64,000 nucleotides of DNA from Amphiduros pacificus (GCA_949316495.1 OX439001.1:53420556-53484555); one strand, 5' to 3'; shown: positions 25,692 to 36,722, counted from the stretch's first letter. Notes: generated from the sequence alone by a model not told the origin. Program-made: numbers and translations.

Positions 25692-26876
25692 TCACAGTGT
25701 GTTTGCGCTGGAAGGTACGTTGGTGCGCATTGTGTTCATGGTGATTGTTGACTTGCGGCTGATGGTTTGTCTTCTTCCCGGAAGCCAGCCACACAGGAAG
25801 ATCTCCCTCGCTGTATGCCGGAAGTGCACACTCAAAACACAATACAGCAAAAAGTTACAAGAAAAGTTGAGGACCTGCAGAATGTTTGTGATGCTGCGTA
25901 CAACCATAAATATCTCAGTCCTGGCTGTGTTGAGCTTGATAAGGTCCTGGCAGAAGTCCATGAGTTCAGAAGGAAACACAAGCAGAATGAAGACAATAAC
26001 AATGGTGATGAGCATGCGCGTTATCCTGTGACTGTGGCGGTTAGTCCCTTTTTGCACGTAGCATTCCTGTCTCATTTTGACCGACCTTCTCAGTGCCATT
26101 ACCAGTGAACAATTACAGAATGTCAAAAGAGCCGCTGGAATGAAGATTCCAAAGATTGCCCTGACCCATTGAAACACTACTCCTCTTTGATAATTCAAGG
26201 AAAACTCTCCCAAATCCAGTAGATAATAGGACGTTCCGCCAAGGTCCATTTCTACAATTTTGTACTGCCAGAAAGAGGGCGAATTTAGCCCGATGCTGAG
26301 AACCATTGCCGCAATATAGGTGATGCGGGCCAGAAGATTTCCGTCTATTCTGCGGGTCATCAGTGGATGACAAATGCCCAGGTAGCGGAGAAGTGCCATG
26401 GCAACGGTGATCCACGTGCTACTCATGATGAATGTCGTCACAATGCCCGTCCCGTACGCCTGGTAGTACAGCCGGAAATCCTTCTCATCAAACAGTGACA
26501 TAGTTGCCGACAGATTGATGAAAGGTCGTGGACAGTTTGCCACACAAAACAAGAGATCGGAGAGAGAAAGTAGTACCAGACCCAAAGTAGTTCCACTCTT
26601 CCCTCCGCCGTCTGCAGTGTGCATCTGCACTCGGCTTTTCACCAGGACGATGAGATTGATGCCATTTCCAACACACCCTATGATGCATAATGTTGGGGTG
26701 AGGATGAGATACATAACATCTTGGATAGTGTTGAATATGTCATTGCCATCATCCTGTATTCTATGATGAGAGCCATTGAAGGAATCGAGCCCGCCGAATG
26801 CCAGGGAAGCGTTGGAGTAGGCATGCGACTCGTTGGAGGCGTCGTGGTAGGTCCCCACCACCCTAATGCTGGCCAT
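25692..26876 (-). CDS. Class A GPCR, neuropeptide (FMRFamide-like) receptor type
   Basis: Single open frame of 394 residues with the layout of a rhodopsin-family peptide receptor acting at the plasma membrane. The N-terminus has three glycosylation sequons (N15, N22, N34). TM1 (about 55-79) has GN at 70-71. TM2 (98-118) has D107 in SLSDLL. TM3 (143-168) ends LRY (R164) instead of DRY. TM5 (238-262) has P247 and TM6 (284-306) has P302. TM7 (326-348) ends N341-FLL-Y345, so the NPxxY proline is replaced by F. C362 after helix 8 could be palmitoylated. Position 3.25 is Q140, extracellular loop 2 has no cysteine, and so the standard disulfide is absent. TM6 FPSEL and TM7 NFLLYC resemble invertebrate FMRFamide/myosuppressin-type receptors, but the ligand cannot be assigned. 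The ATG is preceded by an in-frame TGA, and a good acceptor (TTGCAG, last base 26913) suggests an intron in the 5'UTR. Confidence 0.9.
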   Translation of the reverse strand: MASIRVVGTYHDASNESHAYSNASLAFGGLDSFNGSHHRIQDDGNDIFNTIQDVMYLILTPTLCIIGCVGNGINLIVLVKSRVQMHTADGGGKSGTTLGLVLLSLSDLLFCVANCPRPFINLSATMSLFDEKDFRLYYQAYGTGIVTTFIMSSTWITVAMALLRYLGICHPLMTRRIDGNLLARITYIAAMVLSIGLNSPSFWQYKIVEMDLGGTSYYLLDLGEFSLNYQRGVVFQWVRAIFGIFIPAALLTFCNCSLVMALRRSVKMRQECYVQKGTNRHSHRITRMLITIVIVFILLVFPSELMDFCQDLIKLNTARTEIFMVVRSITNILQVLNFSCNFLLYCVLSVHFRHTAREIFLCGWLPGRRQTISRKSTITMNTMRTNVPSSANTL

Positions 26877-26907
26877 CCTCCCTCACCTGTACCTCCCAAT
26901 CAACACA

Positions 26908-26935
26908 ACCTCCTGCAAGTACAATATAAAAATAT
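26908..26935 (-). promoter_or_regulatory. Candidate 3' splice site upstream of the GPCR ATG
   Basis: On the minus strand a T-rich run leads into GTACTTGCAG, followed by GAGG. The predicted exon would start at about 26912, 36 bases before the ATG. A second AG (TACAG) lies nearer the ATG and is followed by GTGAGG, itself donor-like. Splicing is inferred only from consensus. Confidence 0.4.
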
Positions 26936-28257
26936 GATTAAAAATCTGTTCATTGGAATTCAAATAATAATAAACATTCAGTTATAGTTGATACAAAGGC
27001 TGTTTCCATCACAGTAGATGAAGATGAGGAAAATTCTAACCACCGCCGTACTTAATGACCTCAGTCTATTTCATTGAATAACATTTGGTCTTAATATCTA
27101 AACCTTGAATGTATTATTTCACATCTGCAATAATTGGATTAAGTGCTATATCAAGCTGTGTGAATGGTGTGTGAATGCCACATAAACATACTGAGGTCAT
27201 TTAATTCCATTATGGTATGTATTAAACACTATTGTCAATGACAAGTGTAAAAACATGTTATTGTGGATGGATGACGTGAAAATAAATAAACAATGCCACT
27301 GTGGTAGCAAATTGATATAGACAAAATACAAGCCAACAATAAACACCACAATGACAAATTACATTGTAAACATTCAACATAATGTTGACTGTGATGTCTT
27401 AGGTAAATGTTAAGCTGTATTAACATACTCCACCCTTAAAATGGTTAAACAGACCAAATGTCTTTGTAAAAATGATAAAATCTTTAACTGTAAAAATATA
27501 TCATTCAAATGTTTTAAGATATTCAGAATAATCATTTGAAATATTATCAAATTCAACACAGACTAGAATGATGTTTGACTCTCCCAGAGCTTTATCAGAA
27601 AGCAGATTCTGGTTGATGTTTATTAAGAACATGACATGTCTAATAGATTATAGAGTTCACTTTAAGTCAGAGTAAATCGGAAAATTGTGGCTTCTGGAGG
27701 TTCTGTGTGATCTAATGCTAGATAAATAGAATGCAACTCTGCAGAAAAAAATGTGAACTTGTACAGTAGACGGCATATCACCTCTTTGACTGCAGCTGCT
27801 GTGGCTTTTTCTACTAAATGCATTAGAAACCTTTGCAGGGTTACTATGGACATGGGTGGTTGGCTTTTACTCTTTACATTTTATTGTTGTGCATTAGATG
27901 ATGTCAACACTGAAGCAGCTGTGTTGATAGATGTGGTATTATCAACCACCAATGAATAGTGTTTTAATCACTAATAGGTTATATATGTTTGGGAGTCTGG
28001 ACAACTCTATGCTGGACGGATTCTCCAGATCACACATCATTCAGCCTCTAAGATCCGGTCTTCCACCAGCTAACCCGACAAGACAAGCCCAACTGGTAGA
28101 GCAAAGGATATGTGCATTATTCGGTTATATATAAGTTAAGGACGGAAGATGGCGGGCACTACTCCCTCTGTCGGCAGTGGCAAGTGCTACGTAATCAGTG
28201 TTATGAACAGAGATATAAACTGCATCATCTTGCAAAACTAAATGTACTTCCGGAAAT
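26936..28257. other. Upstream flank of the GPCR, non-coding
   Basis: This stretch presumably holds the 5'UTR intron, upstream exon or promoter of the minus-strand receptor, none of which I can pinpoint. No other gene recognised. Confidence 0.4.
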
Positions 28258-28302
28258 ATATATCTATATATATATATATATATCTATATATATATATATA
28301 TA

Positions 28303-28374
<72 letters not shown>
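28258..28374. repeat. (TA)n microsatellite with TATC interruptions
   Basis: About 117 bases of TA repeats. In the left half the run is broken by evenly spaced TATC units (about every 22 bases), then becomes pure. Open frames reading IYIYIY through it are artefacts. Confidence 0.95.
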
Positions 28375-28377
<3 letters not shown>

Positions 28378-28660
28378 TGCCTCATTCCACTTACTCCACA
28401 TCTAAATATAGAACCTTGGAAGTATGGTTATGAGTTATATTGGAGAAATTCAGACTTCTGAACTCACTTTGAAACTTAATTACTCTTATGAGGAGTGAGT
28501 GTCTGATGTTGTCCCTTCTACCAGCCTGAGTGATGGTAAAGCAAAATGGTTGTAGAAATCCACATATCATGTCATATGTGTCTGTAATACATCCCAAATC
28601 ATTAAGCAAATTTTATAGTTCATTCTTTCTATGTTGATAATAACTTCTATTGGCAGATTT

Positions 28661-28846
28661 GTTTGTTTGTTTGTTTGGGATTTTACATCACTTTGTACTT
28701 GTAGCAGATATAGTGTTGCCTCAATGAATTGTCATGTCGCACGTCCTTGACATGACAACCCACCCGGTCACAGATTTCGGCACGGACCTCAGCTCATATG
28801 GGAAATTGTATCATGAATTTAATGTTGACAGGGCCGGGGATCCAAA
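28661..28846 (-). mobile_element. tRNA-derived SINE copy 2 (head missing, body deleted)
   Basis: It starts with (GTTT)n and GGGATTTTACATCACTTTG, then continues at ACTTGTAGCAGATATAGTG. The segment found in other copies between those blocks is absent, and so is the segment between GGTCACAGATTT and the GGCACGG block. It stops near GGCCGGGGATCC before the A-box. It is therefore a truncated copy of the 35.4 kb family. Confidence 0.8.
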
Positions 28847-29540
28847 TAAACTTGGATGGACTGTGCAAGCTTTAAAAAGAGAAATATACAAGTGATTTTC
28901 AGCTGAGATAAGGATAAAACTAATCAATTTCTTAATAAACCACAAAGCCTTTTATTGTCTTTTATTTGGATAAACTATGTTTTAGTACACAAAAGTTTGC
29001 AAATGGTAATTTATCAGAAAATCTCCAATTTGTTAGAAGTGAAAATCTGAATTGAAAGTAGAAAAAGTTGTTTGTATGATTCAAAATGTCTACACTGGTT
29101 TGGTCACCACTCATACCATGGCCAAGACATATGAGCTGGACACATATTGACATATAAATGCATTTAAACATCTCTGGCAGCTTATGAATTGAAAGTGGTT
29201 ACGCTATACTGCAATGACAACAGGCTTGGTCCCTTATGAACAAAGCTATTTTCTAAAGACTATGGCCAAATGGAAAAAAATGTTCCCCTATTTAACTGCA
29301 CTGGAAACTAAAACACGGAATTTGTCGGGAACAGAGTGGACAGACTGGTGTCAGCAAGTGGAATATTTTAGATGTACCCGAATTGAAGTCTTGCTGAGGA
29401 AACTTGTAAAATGTAGATGTCGATGAACAAAAAAAGAGAAGCAAATGACTACCTCTAAAACCTTGATATATATTTGTGGTCATTTCCATGGCACATTGAG
29501 TGATGTCTAGCTTATCATTCCTTAGGTCACATAGTATTCA
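28847..29540. other. Non-coding region
   Basis: No recognisable gene. Short open frames on both strands (for example 29214-29426, 70 codons, plus) have no family resemblance. Confidence 0.4.
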
Positions 29541-29603
29541 TAGCGATTGGAAGTTACACATCACGTCTTGTTGACAGGTCCAGACACACTCACGGCACCA
29601 CAA
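29541..29603 (+). repeat. Left arm of a 63-64 bp inverted repeat
   Basis: It begins TAGCGATTGGAAGTTACACA and ends CACGGCACCACAA. It matches the reverse complement of 31936-31999 with only two adjacent mismatches and one single-base gap. The outer edge is TA, matching TA at the far edge of the right arm, as expected for a TA-targeting DNA element. Confidence 0.92.
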
Positions 29604-29644
29604 GCTTTGGGTGGCTGGGGGAGTCTGTAATCTGATAACCTTAG

Positions 29645-31687
29645 ATGTTGTCAGAAGCCGCCAGTAGGTGCCACATTACTACAGCTGATCGTTGCTATAA
29701 TGTGATTGTGCTTTATATCAAGAGGAGGCTTGAGAGGAAAATGAACAAGACTGATTCTCACATTGATAAGGAAATGTATAACTCTCAGAGAAATAAATAC
29801 AATTCCATGTTGAAATCATCTCAATCTGCATATTTCTCCAACTTGGTTGAGGAAAACAAGCATGACCCTAAAAAACTTTTCAGGGTCATCGATACAGTCA
29901 TGCACAAGATAAAGGACATACCAATGCCCCAATCCGACTGTGAGGTCACTCATGCTGAGAAGTTCAACACATTCTTTCTTGAAAAAATAGAAAGGATTCG
30001 CCTGGACATTGATAAGGCTCCACCCTGCCCAGTTTCGCCACCAAGTGACACTGCGAACAATAAGAGTGCAGCAAATATACCACGGCTTGAGAGGTTCACC
30101 CCCCTAACCATAGATGATGTGCGAAAATTAGTGAAGAGGTCTGCAAAGAAGTCATGTGAGCTGGATCCTATCCCAACTTGGCTCCTAATTGACCTCTTAG
30201 ATGACCTCTTACCAATAATTACGGCCATCATAAATAAATCACTACTGGAATCAGCAGTATCTGAAAATATGAAAATAGCCATCATAACACCCCTGCTGAA
30301 AAAACTGGGTCTTGAATTGATTGAGAAAAATTATAGACCTGTTTCCAACCTGACATACATCTCTAAACTTACAGAGAGGGCAGTAGCAGACCAATTAGTC
30401 CCTCATCTTGTAAGGAATGGCCTTACCGACAAATTTCAATCAGCCTACAAGGAATATCATAGCACTGAAACCGCTCTATTGAAGGTGCAAAATGATATCT
30501 TGCGCGACCTAGATGATAGGAAGTCAGTTATTCTGTTGTTACTAGACCTCTCGGCTGCCTTTGACACTATTGACCACCAAATCCTATTTGATCGATTGGA
30601 GGCTAGATGTAATGTTAAAGGTGATGCCCTCTTCTGGATTCAGTCATATCTAAGTAACAGGAAACAGTGTGTGAAGGTAGGGACTCACAGGTCCTGTCTC
30701 AAGCCTATAAAATATGGAGTTCCACAGGGCTCAGTCTTAGGTCCCATATTATTCACCATTTATATGACACCCCTATCTGATATTTTAGCCAAATATGGTC
30801 TGAGCTATCAAATTTATGCTGATGACACCCAGATCTACATACCTGTGGACCACACTTCCCCCCATCAAGCTGATATAAGCAGACACAAACTGGAGGAATG
30901 TGTCGATGAGGTCAGAAACTTCCTTATATCAAACAAGATGAAGATCAACGACGGGAAGACAGAAATGCTTATATGTACTGACAGATATAATACTGCCGCC
31001 AGTAGCAATAACCCAAACACAATAAGGGTTGGGTGCTCTGACATTGCTCCTAGTGAGTCTGTAGTTGATCTGGGCATAACCTTCGATTCTAATATGGACA
31101 TGAAGGCCCAGATTAGGAAAATGTGCAAGAAAGGCTACTACCACATAAGGAACCTGTCTGCCATTAGACATTGTCTAGACGAGAAAACAGCTGTAACACT
31201 CACCCATGCCTTTGTTACCTCTACCCTAGACTATGGCAATGGCCTTCTTGCTGGCCTTCCTAAATCTGACACCATGAAGCTACAATACCTCCAAAACTCT
31301 GCAGCACGTGTCGTAGGAAAAATCAGAAAATTTGATCACATTTCAGGAAAACTGCGGGAACTGCACTGGCTTCCGGTTCACGCAAGAATTGACTTTAAGA
31401 ACCTTCTCTTGATATGGAAGGCTCTAAATGGTAAGGCACCGCCTTACCTGCATGATCTACTCCTAGTCAAACAAGGAGAACGTGATCTAAGATCAAACGA
31501 CGGCACTTACCTACAGATTCCTAAGACCCGACTAAGGACAGTGGGTGACAGGGCCTTTTCATCTGTCGGCCCTAGACTATGGAATTCCCTGCCTAGTGAT
31601 CTTAGGACTAGTACCTCAGTCACCTCGTTTAAGAGTAGACTGAAAACCTATCTCTTCAGGATGCACGTCCTGAACACAGCGCTATGA
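29645..31687 (+). CDS. LINE ORF2 reverse transcriptase, CR1/L2-like, 5'-truncated
   Basis: A 680-residue open frame with a complete reverse transcriptase. The N-terminal linker is about 25-90. RT domain motifs include NYRPVSNL (229-236), motif [10 protein letters not shown] (299-307), motif [11 protein letters not shown] (358-367) and catalytic YADD (391-394). The C-terminal region has [10 protein letters not shown] (about 574-583) and [17 protein letters not shown] near 635-650, typical of CR1/L2-type elements. The product would copy element RNA at nicked chromosomal DNA by target-primed reverse transcription. The AP-type endonuclease that normally precedes RT is absent, so the copy is dead on arrival although its RT frame is intact. 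The ATG shown is only the first in frame, not a native start. It is related to the relic at 17.5-20.6 kb. Confidence 0.92.
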   Translation: MLSEAASRCHITTADRCYNVIVLYIKRRLERKMNKTDSHIDKEMYNSQRNKYNSMLKSSQSAYFSNLVEENKHDPKKLFRVIDTVMHKIKDIPMPQSDCEVTHAEKFNTFFLEKIERIRLDIDKAPPCPVSPPSDTANNKSAANIPRLERFTPLTIDDVRKLVKRSAKKSCELDPIPTWLLIDLLDDLLPIITAIINKSLLESAVSENMKIAIITPLLKKLGLELIEKNYRPVSNLTYISKLTERAVADQLVPHLVRNGLTDKFQSAYKEYHSTETALLKVQNDILRDLDDRKSVILLLLDLSAAFDTIDHQILFDRLEARCNVKGDALFWIQSYLSNRKQCVKVGTHRSCLKPIKYGVPQGSVLGPILFTIYMTPLSDILAKYGLSYQIYADDTQIYIPVDHTSPHQADISRHKLEECVDEVRNFLISNKMKINDGKTEMLICTDRYNTAASSNNPNTIRVGCSDIAPSESVVDLGITFDSNMDMKAQIRKMCKKGYYHIRNLSAIRHCLDEKTAVTLTHAFVTSTLDYGNGLLAGLPKSDTMKLQYLQNSAARVVGKIRKFDHISGKLRELHWLPVHARIDFKNLLLIWKALNGKAPPYLHDLLLVKQGERDLRSNDGTYLQIPKTRLRTVGDRAFSSVGPRLWNSLPSDLRTSTSVTSFKSRLKTYLFRMHVLNTAL

Positions 31688-31749
31688 ACAGACTTGTCTG
31701 GTATCAGTGCTATACAAATTTTATTATTATTATTATTATTATTATTATC
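29645..31749 (+). mobile_element. LINE copy with (ATT)n tail between inverted repeats
   Basis: The reverse transcriptase frame is followed by a short 3'UTR and an (ATT)n tail at about 31720-31748, which defines the 3' end. The exact 5' truncation point is unclear and lies somewhere between 29604 and about 29720. The whole copy sits inside the inverted repeat pair 29541-29603 / 31936-31999. An uninterrupted 2 kb frame suggests a geologically young insertion. Confidence 0.85.
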
Positions 31750-31769
31750 TTCATGGTTATAAAGCCCTT

Positions 31770-31849
31770 TCATCAATATATATATGTGTGTGTGTGTGTG
31801 CGGGTATATATATATATACACATGTGTGTGCGGGTATATATATATATAT

Positions 31850-31933
<84 letters not shown>
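31770..31933. repeat. Compound (TG)n/(TA)n microsatellite
   Basis: TATATATGTGTGTGTGTG leads to two copies of a GTGTGTGCGGGTATATA-type block and then about 80 bases of pure TA. It fills the space between the LINE tail and the right inverted-repeat arm. Open frames through it are artefacts. Confidence 0.93.
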
Positions 31934-31935
<2 letters not shown>

Positions 31936-31936
<1 letters not shown>

Positions 31937-31999
31937 TGTGGTGCCGTGAGCTGTGTCTTCACCTGTCAACAAGACGTGATGTGTAACTTCCAATCGCTA
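31936..31999 (-). repeat. Right arm of the 63-64 bp inverted repeat
   Basis: Reverse-complement partner of 29541-29603. It begins TTGTGGTGCCGTGAG and ends ACTTCCAATCGC plus TA. Near-identity of the arms over more than 60 bases is far beyond chance. It marks the end of a TA-flanked foldback or MITE-like element that now encloses the LINE. Confidence 0.92.
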
Positions 32000-33433
32000 T
32001 ATATATATATTGATGTGTGGGTGCACGCGTGGGGAGGCGTGAATGTTCATATTTCCCCTCAATTATATTCTATACATGTCCATGTCATAAGATTCATTTC
32101 ATAATGGATGTAATATTATTTATTACAAGTTTGGAATGCATTATAGTTAATGAAATATGACTTGATTAAGGCAAAGTAATTGCATACACACCTTGACATT
32201 ACGTAATTCATGTTATCCTTCAATCTATTGTAGAACTATGCTGAGCTTATGTACCTACATGAATAGAATCAACAAGAAAGTGGTGTTTCAGATTTGTAAA
32301 ATTTTGGATTGACATATTTAGTGGCTTCCTGTCATCTTTTTGCCTAAATCTTTAGACCATCTTATTAATGATAATTTCATGTAAATTTACATGATTATGT
32401 TGTTTATATGTAAACTCAAGCCACTATTCAGAAATTTCTTGCTAATGCTCACAATTTAAAATAGCATCCCTTATGAAATCACTTGGTAAAACTTCAATAC
32501 AGTTACACATATTTTATACTATTTCTCAGTTTTACCAGGGAGAAAATTGCATTTGGGTGATTTTTTAAACTTTGTAGATTTTGCTTTGTAGTTCAAATTC
32601 TTATATCAAAGTTTTTTGATAGGATTATCTTAATTCACAAGGAATTCCAAGAAGTGACATATATTGGTTCACCTTTGTCATTATGACAGCAGATAGTTTG
32701 GTGGTAATTTCAAGCTTGTAGGAATGTAGGAAACATTGAAATAATAAAGTACAATTCACCAGCCATCCATTCACTGAGACACACTTCTATAAGGGGATAT
32801 CTACATTTGTAGGGGTGACAGATTATGATTTATGAATATAATGATCCTGGTGTATATAAGACATAATACACTGACACCCCCTCATGAATGCCAGGCATCT
32901 CGGCTAACGCCTCCATATCAGACATACCTTCAGGGGACATATAATATATAAAGTTTCAAAAGAGGGCCTTCCATTAAAAAATATTACCCTCCATAGCAGG
33001 ACTTCTCTATTATATCAGTCCTGCCACCAAAGTTATAAAGATGTGACCATAATCAACCGCAAGTCATCAGTCTTCATGGCTGTCCACTGATTAGTGGGGA
33101 ATAAATACTAACTCAAATAGATTCTGTTCTGACAGCTGTACCTATTGGTCGGTTTATGTGTCAGATACCTGCTTACAGTTTACAACCAGATGTTGGTCAA
33201 TTAAGATTTGATGATATTCTTGTGAGCAAGGCAAGTATTTATAACCTGGGTAATTCCAAATTTAGAATGGTATCAAATATAGGGCAATGACTGCAGAGGT
33301 AGTAATTGAATACTTCCTTTGTAATGCAGAGTACAAAAATATATGTGTATGGTGAAATGAATTCAGACATATTCTATCACAAAACCTTGTTGCATGAATT
33401 CCTTAAACATCCTGTCCATTTTGCAAACACTGG
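32000..33433. other. Non-coding AT-rich region
   Basis: Nothing recognisable as a gene or repeat, apart from a short TA run at its start. Confidence 0.45.
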
Positions 33434-33570
33434 TTTGTTGTTTGTTTCGGGCTTACAACATTATCTACAATATTACTTTGAATATAATTTATGTTATTTC
33501 ATGACGAAACATACTTTATCAGTGCTGGTTTATTGAATCGCCATTTCGCAAGGACAACGGGTTAAAGCAC
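33434..33570 (-). mobile_element. tRNA-derived SINE copy 3 (degenerate 3' part)
   Basis: Weak copy of the SINE 3' half: a GTTTGTTGTTTGTTTCGGG tail, a diverged body, then CGCAAGGACAACGGGTTAAAG, which matches the internal block of the 35.4 kb copy. The tRNA-like head is absent. This is the oldest-looking member in the window. Confidence 0.6.
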
Positions 33571-35434
33571 ACAAGTCTTGTATTTCTATACTTGATGACG
33601 AGTTGTACTTAAGCCTTAAAGCTACATTTCTCTCTTTGTCTCAAGTTTAGAATTTTTCTCGTGTTCAAAAGTTTTGTCTATATATCATTAGTGTACTTAT
33701 TCTTGTTTTGTAAAAAATGTCTTCTTTGTTCAATCACTGACTTCGTTAATGAGAATTGATTGGATCATTTATTGAGCGTCAGGCACAGCAGATATCTAAC
33801 TTGGGTCGGACCATTCTTCTGTCTTCTATCTGATATATCACAGACACGAGAATTGTAAAACGACTACTTAAAACTTTCCTTTCAAAAAACAAAAAAAAGG
33901 TTATGGGATAATGATGAACTATTGAAGTATTCTACTCTTAAAAACATCTTTTCATTTGATTTGGATATATTTATTTTTGATTGATTTGGAAATGTTTTTG
34001 GATTATCGTTTGTTCATTCTGGAAAGATGGTTAAATTCATGAGGAGCTGTCTGCTTCCATACTTTGTTGGACACGATGAAATTGCCAACGAGTGTAGATG
34101 CTCTCAATGTATACCGATGTGCTCGATCAAATCATACATTTCATCAAAATCGTGCAGAACTTACATTTTGTTATTGCGATATTTTTAAATGCTACCATCC
34201 GAGGCATTCAAAGGCTGTCATAATAATCTATCAAATATCGGCCAAAAGAATTGTCTGTGACAAAATCGCATCTGACTGGAAATGTTTAACCTAAAAACTT
34301 TGAGAATGATTTCATTTTGAAAGGATATTCTGTTTCAAGAGTAATTATAATAAATCATAATTACTCCAAGCTTGAACCAACAAGAGACTGGCCCAGGAAA
34401 CGTTCAATGGTGTGATGTTATAATTAATAGCTATGGGTTGTCAAATGTGATCACTCTTTTGTCGCGGCTTACACATTAAATAGTGCAGTGCTTCGCCTTG
34501 TACCATTACTTCCTGACTTCCACTAATTTATTATTGCCTTTGGTAGAATGAGTTATAAGATGCAAGTTCCCATAATTCCATGTTTTTTCATTGTTACTTG
34601 TCAGAAGCGTTTTGAATATTAATGAGCAATCACTATTAATACTACAGAGATATCTGACTCAATGCATTCCTTAAGCAGCCTCGTTCTCATTCAAATACAA
34701 ATATGGCTGCTCTATGGCACTTTTCATCAAATCCCTGACCCGTCCTTTGTCAACACATATATGATTCCTTGCGGTCTGTTGAAAAGATAGATTACTGATA
34801 CATCTGTTTTGATAGACTTTGTATCCACATTTACACATCGAAATTACAGGGATCCGGATACAAGCAGTGTGCCTTTTGCCTGTGGGGGGAGGCACGTTGT
34901 TTTCATGAGCATGGGGCAATATGTATACATTTACATATGAAGTGATAAAAAAGACAGCATCAGTTATCAGTGTCCTGAAAAATAAAATATTCATACATCA
35001 ACGGCCCAGAGTGGTCATCAACCAAGCTCTCTCTCTCCCCGCGAACCCATTTGTGCATCCTGTCTCGGAGTTGGTTAATGAAGTAGTGATTTTTTTAATC
35101 GGTCCAAATTTCTCCTCGATGGCTAGTCAACTATCTTATATGATGCATTAAATAATATACTTCTCTTTATATGTACAAAATGTGGCACATATATGATAAT
35201 TTATAGCAAACGGGATGTACTAAATTTCAGTGTCAGTTTTTCTGTCTTCAAGGAAAATATCATGAACTTGCATCATACAAACTTTATATAATCATGAATT
35301 CTGCAGAAAGTCCCTGGGTGCACATCAACCTACGGACACTCCCACACCCTCTTGGATGACATATATTATACATACATGGCAAGTCAGTGACAGTTATTAA
35401 TCGGAGTATGCCTATTTACTGTGTATGATCGTGT
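33571..35434. other. Non-coding region
   Basis: No gene recognised. Open frames of up to 107 codons (34671-34994, minus) show no domain or bias that I can identify. Confidence 0.4.
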
Positions 35435-35448
35435 AAAACCATTATGTA

Positions 35449-35762
35449 TTTGTTTGTTTGTTTGGGGTTTTACATCACTTTCAACATTATTTCAGTTATT
35501 TCGTGATGAGACCTACTTGTAGCAGATATAGTGCTGCCTCACTGAATTGTCATGTCGCAGGTCCTTGACATGACAACCCACCCGGTCACAGATTTACAAG
35601 GACAACGGGTTAACCCTTTAGGCACGGGCCTCAGCTCATGTGGGAAATTGTGTCATGAGTTCAATCTCGGCACGGCCGGGGTTCGAACCCACGACCTTTG
35701 GATCACCACAGAGGAACTGGTGCTAATATGCTGGCGCCCTAACTGCGCCACGGCCCGTGGCC
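35449..35762 (-). mobile_element. tRNA-derived SINE copy 4, full length, perfect TSD
   Basis: A 314 bp SINE, complete on the minus strand. The tRNA-like head starts near 35762 with A-box TGGCGCAGTTAGGG (35738-35751) and B-box GGTTCGAACCC (35680-35690), the RNA polymerase III internal promoter. A roughly 200 bp body follows, then a GATGTAAAACCCC segment and an (AAAC)n tail. It is flanked by a perfect 14 bp direct repeat AAAACCATTATGTA at 35435-35448 and 35763-35776, a target-site duplication of the kind left by LINE machinery. This copy defines the family for copies at 23.9, 28.7, 33.4 and 55.2-56.3 kb. Confidence 0.95.
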
Positions 35763-35776
35763 AAAACCATTATGTA

Positions 35777-36458
35777 ATCATAGCCGTATTCATCGTGTAG
35801 CTGAACACAAAACATGTCTCGCTTTAGGATTATAGCAATGTGCTTTCTACAGATATCTTTGGCCCCGGAAATCCATCAATTCGATGTATTTTATTATTTT
35901 ATATTCATATTTTCTTTCATGAAACGTCCGGGAGATTTGTTCCGGAGACACAACTATGAGAAGCTCTCCAGACAGACATTGTTCTTCATGACCTTCTTGA
36001 CTTGCCCAAGGAGAGGGGCACCCATCTTACGTATATAAGAATGAGGGTTCCAGAAGACTACAGGTTTGGCCATTAGGGGGATGGCGTGGAGAAAATTTCC
36101 TCTTTTTTAATACCTTTTCCTGGAGAAAGAGTATTCACATAAAGAACCGACATAAACAAGGATAGGCTTATATTTTCCTCCATGTTCCCGCTCTTGAAGA
36201 TCACACTTCCTTAATTAAAGCATTGCGCTAAGAACACCAGTAAAGCGCCATCATCAGGTGAGAGAAGGCGCTCTCCAGAGGGAACTAATTCTGGCGTCAG
36301 TGCATTATAATGAAGAATAGTGCGTGCGCAGACGCTAAACAATAGTGCGTGCGCAGACGCTACACTTTGCTTCCCTGGTATTGATAACGAGATCTGAATT
36401 GAGATGATACCTTCTCCGAGTACACAGCACAGTTTATTGGCGACACCACCTTGAAATA

Positions 36459-36461
<3 letters not shown>
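35777..36461. other. Non-coding region
   Basis: A tandem pair of AATAGTGCGTGCGCAGACGC (about 36315-36362) is the only local repeat. No gene recognised. Confidence 0.45.

Positions 36462-36550
<89 letters not shown>
36462..36550. repeat. (TA)n microsatellite
   Basis: About 89 bases of TA repeat with one TTTATA interruption. It borders the hammerhead-like segment on its high-coordinate side. Confidence 0.95.
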
Positions 36551-36553
<3 letters not shown>

Positions 36554-36641
36554 CAAAGTAAAAAGGTAGTTGTATACAGTGTAATGGTGATGAAAGTAAC
36601 CCAACAAAGTCCGTGGTGACAAAGAGTTAAAACCTTTTATT

Positions 36642-36678
36642 GCGACATGTTTCAGTCCTTCAAGGGACTTCTTCAGGC
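36642..36678 (-). ncRNA. Hammerhead-ribozyme-like core (Penelope-type)
   Basis: The minus strand holds, in order, CTGAAGA (fits CUGANGA), stem II arm AGTCC, loop CTTGAA, matching arm GGACT, then GAAAC, two bases and GTC (the cleavage triplet), followed by GCAATAAA. Every conserved hammerhead core element is present in the right order, with a perfect 5 bp stem II. Stem III is extremely short, and stem I has only about two obvious pairs (GC/GC). Minimal hammerheads of this style are known from the terminal repeats of Penelope-like retroelements, so this is probably a relic of one. No coding part of such an element is visible nearby. Activity is uncertain. Confidence 0.65.
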
Positions 36679-36683
36679 TTATA

Positions 36684-36685
<2 letters not shown>

Positions 36686-36722
<37 letters not shown>
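36686..36722. repeat. (TA)n microsatellite
   Basis: About 37 bases of TA repeat immediately upstream, on the minus strand, of the hammerhead-like core. Confidence 0.9.

Noticed and set aside
28112-28433. Open frames reading long IYIYIY runs here and near 31.7-32.1 and 36.4-36.9 kb
   Set aside because: They translate TA microsatellites and carry no protein signal outside them.
35552-35800. 82-codon open frame as a gene
   Set aside because: It lies almost entirely inside a full-length SINE.
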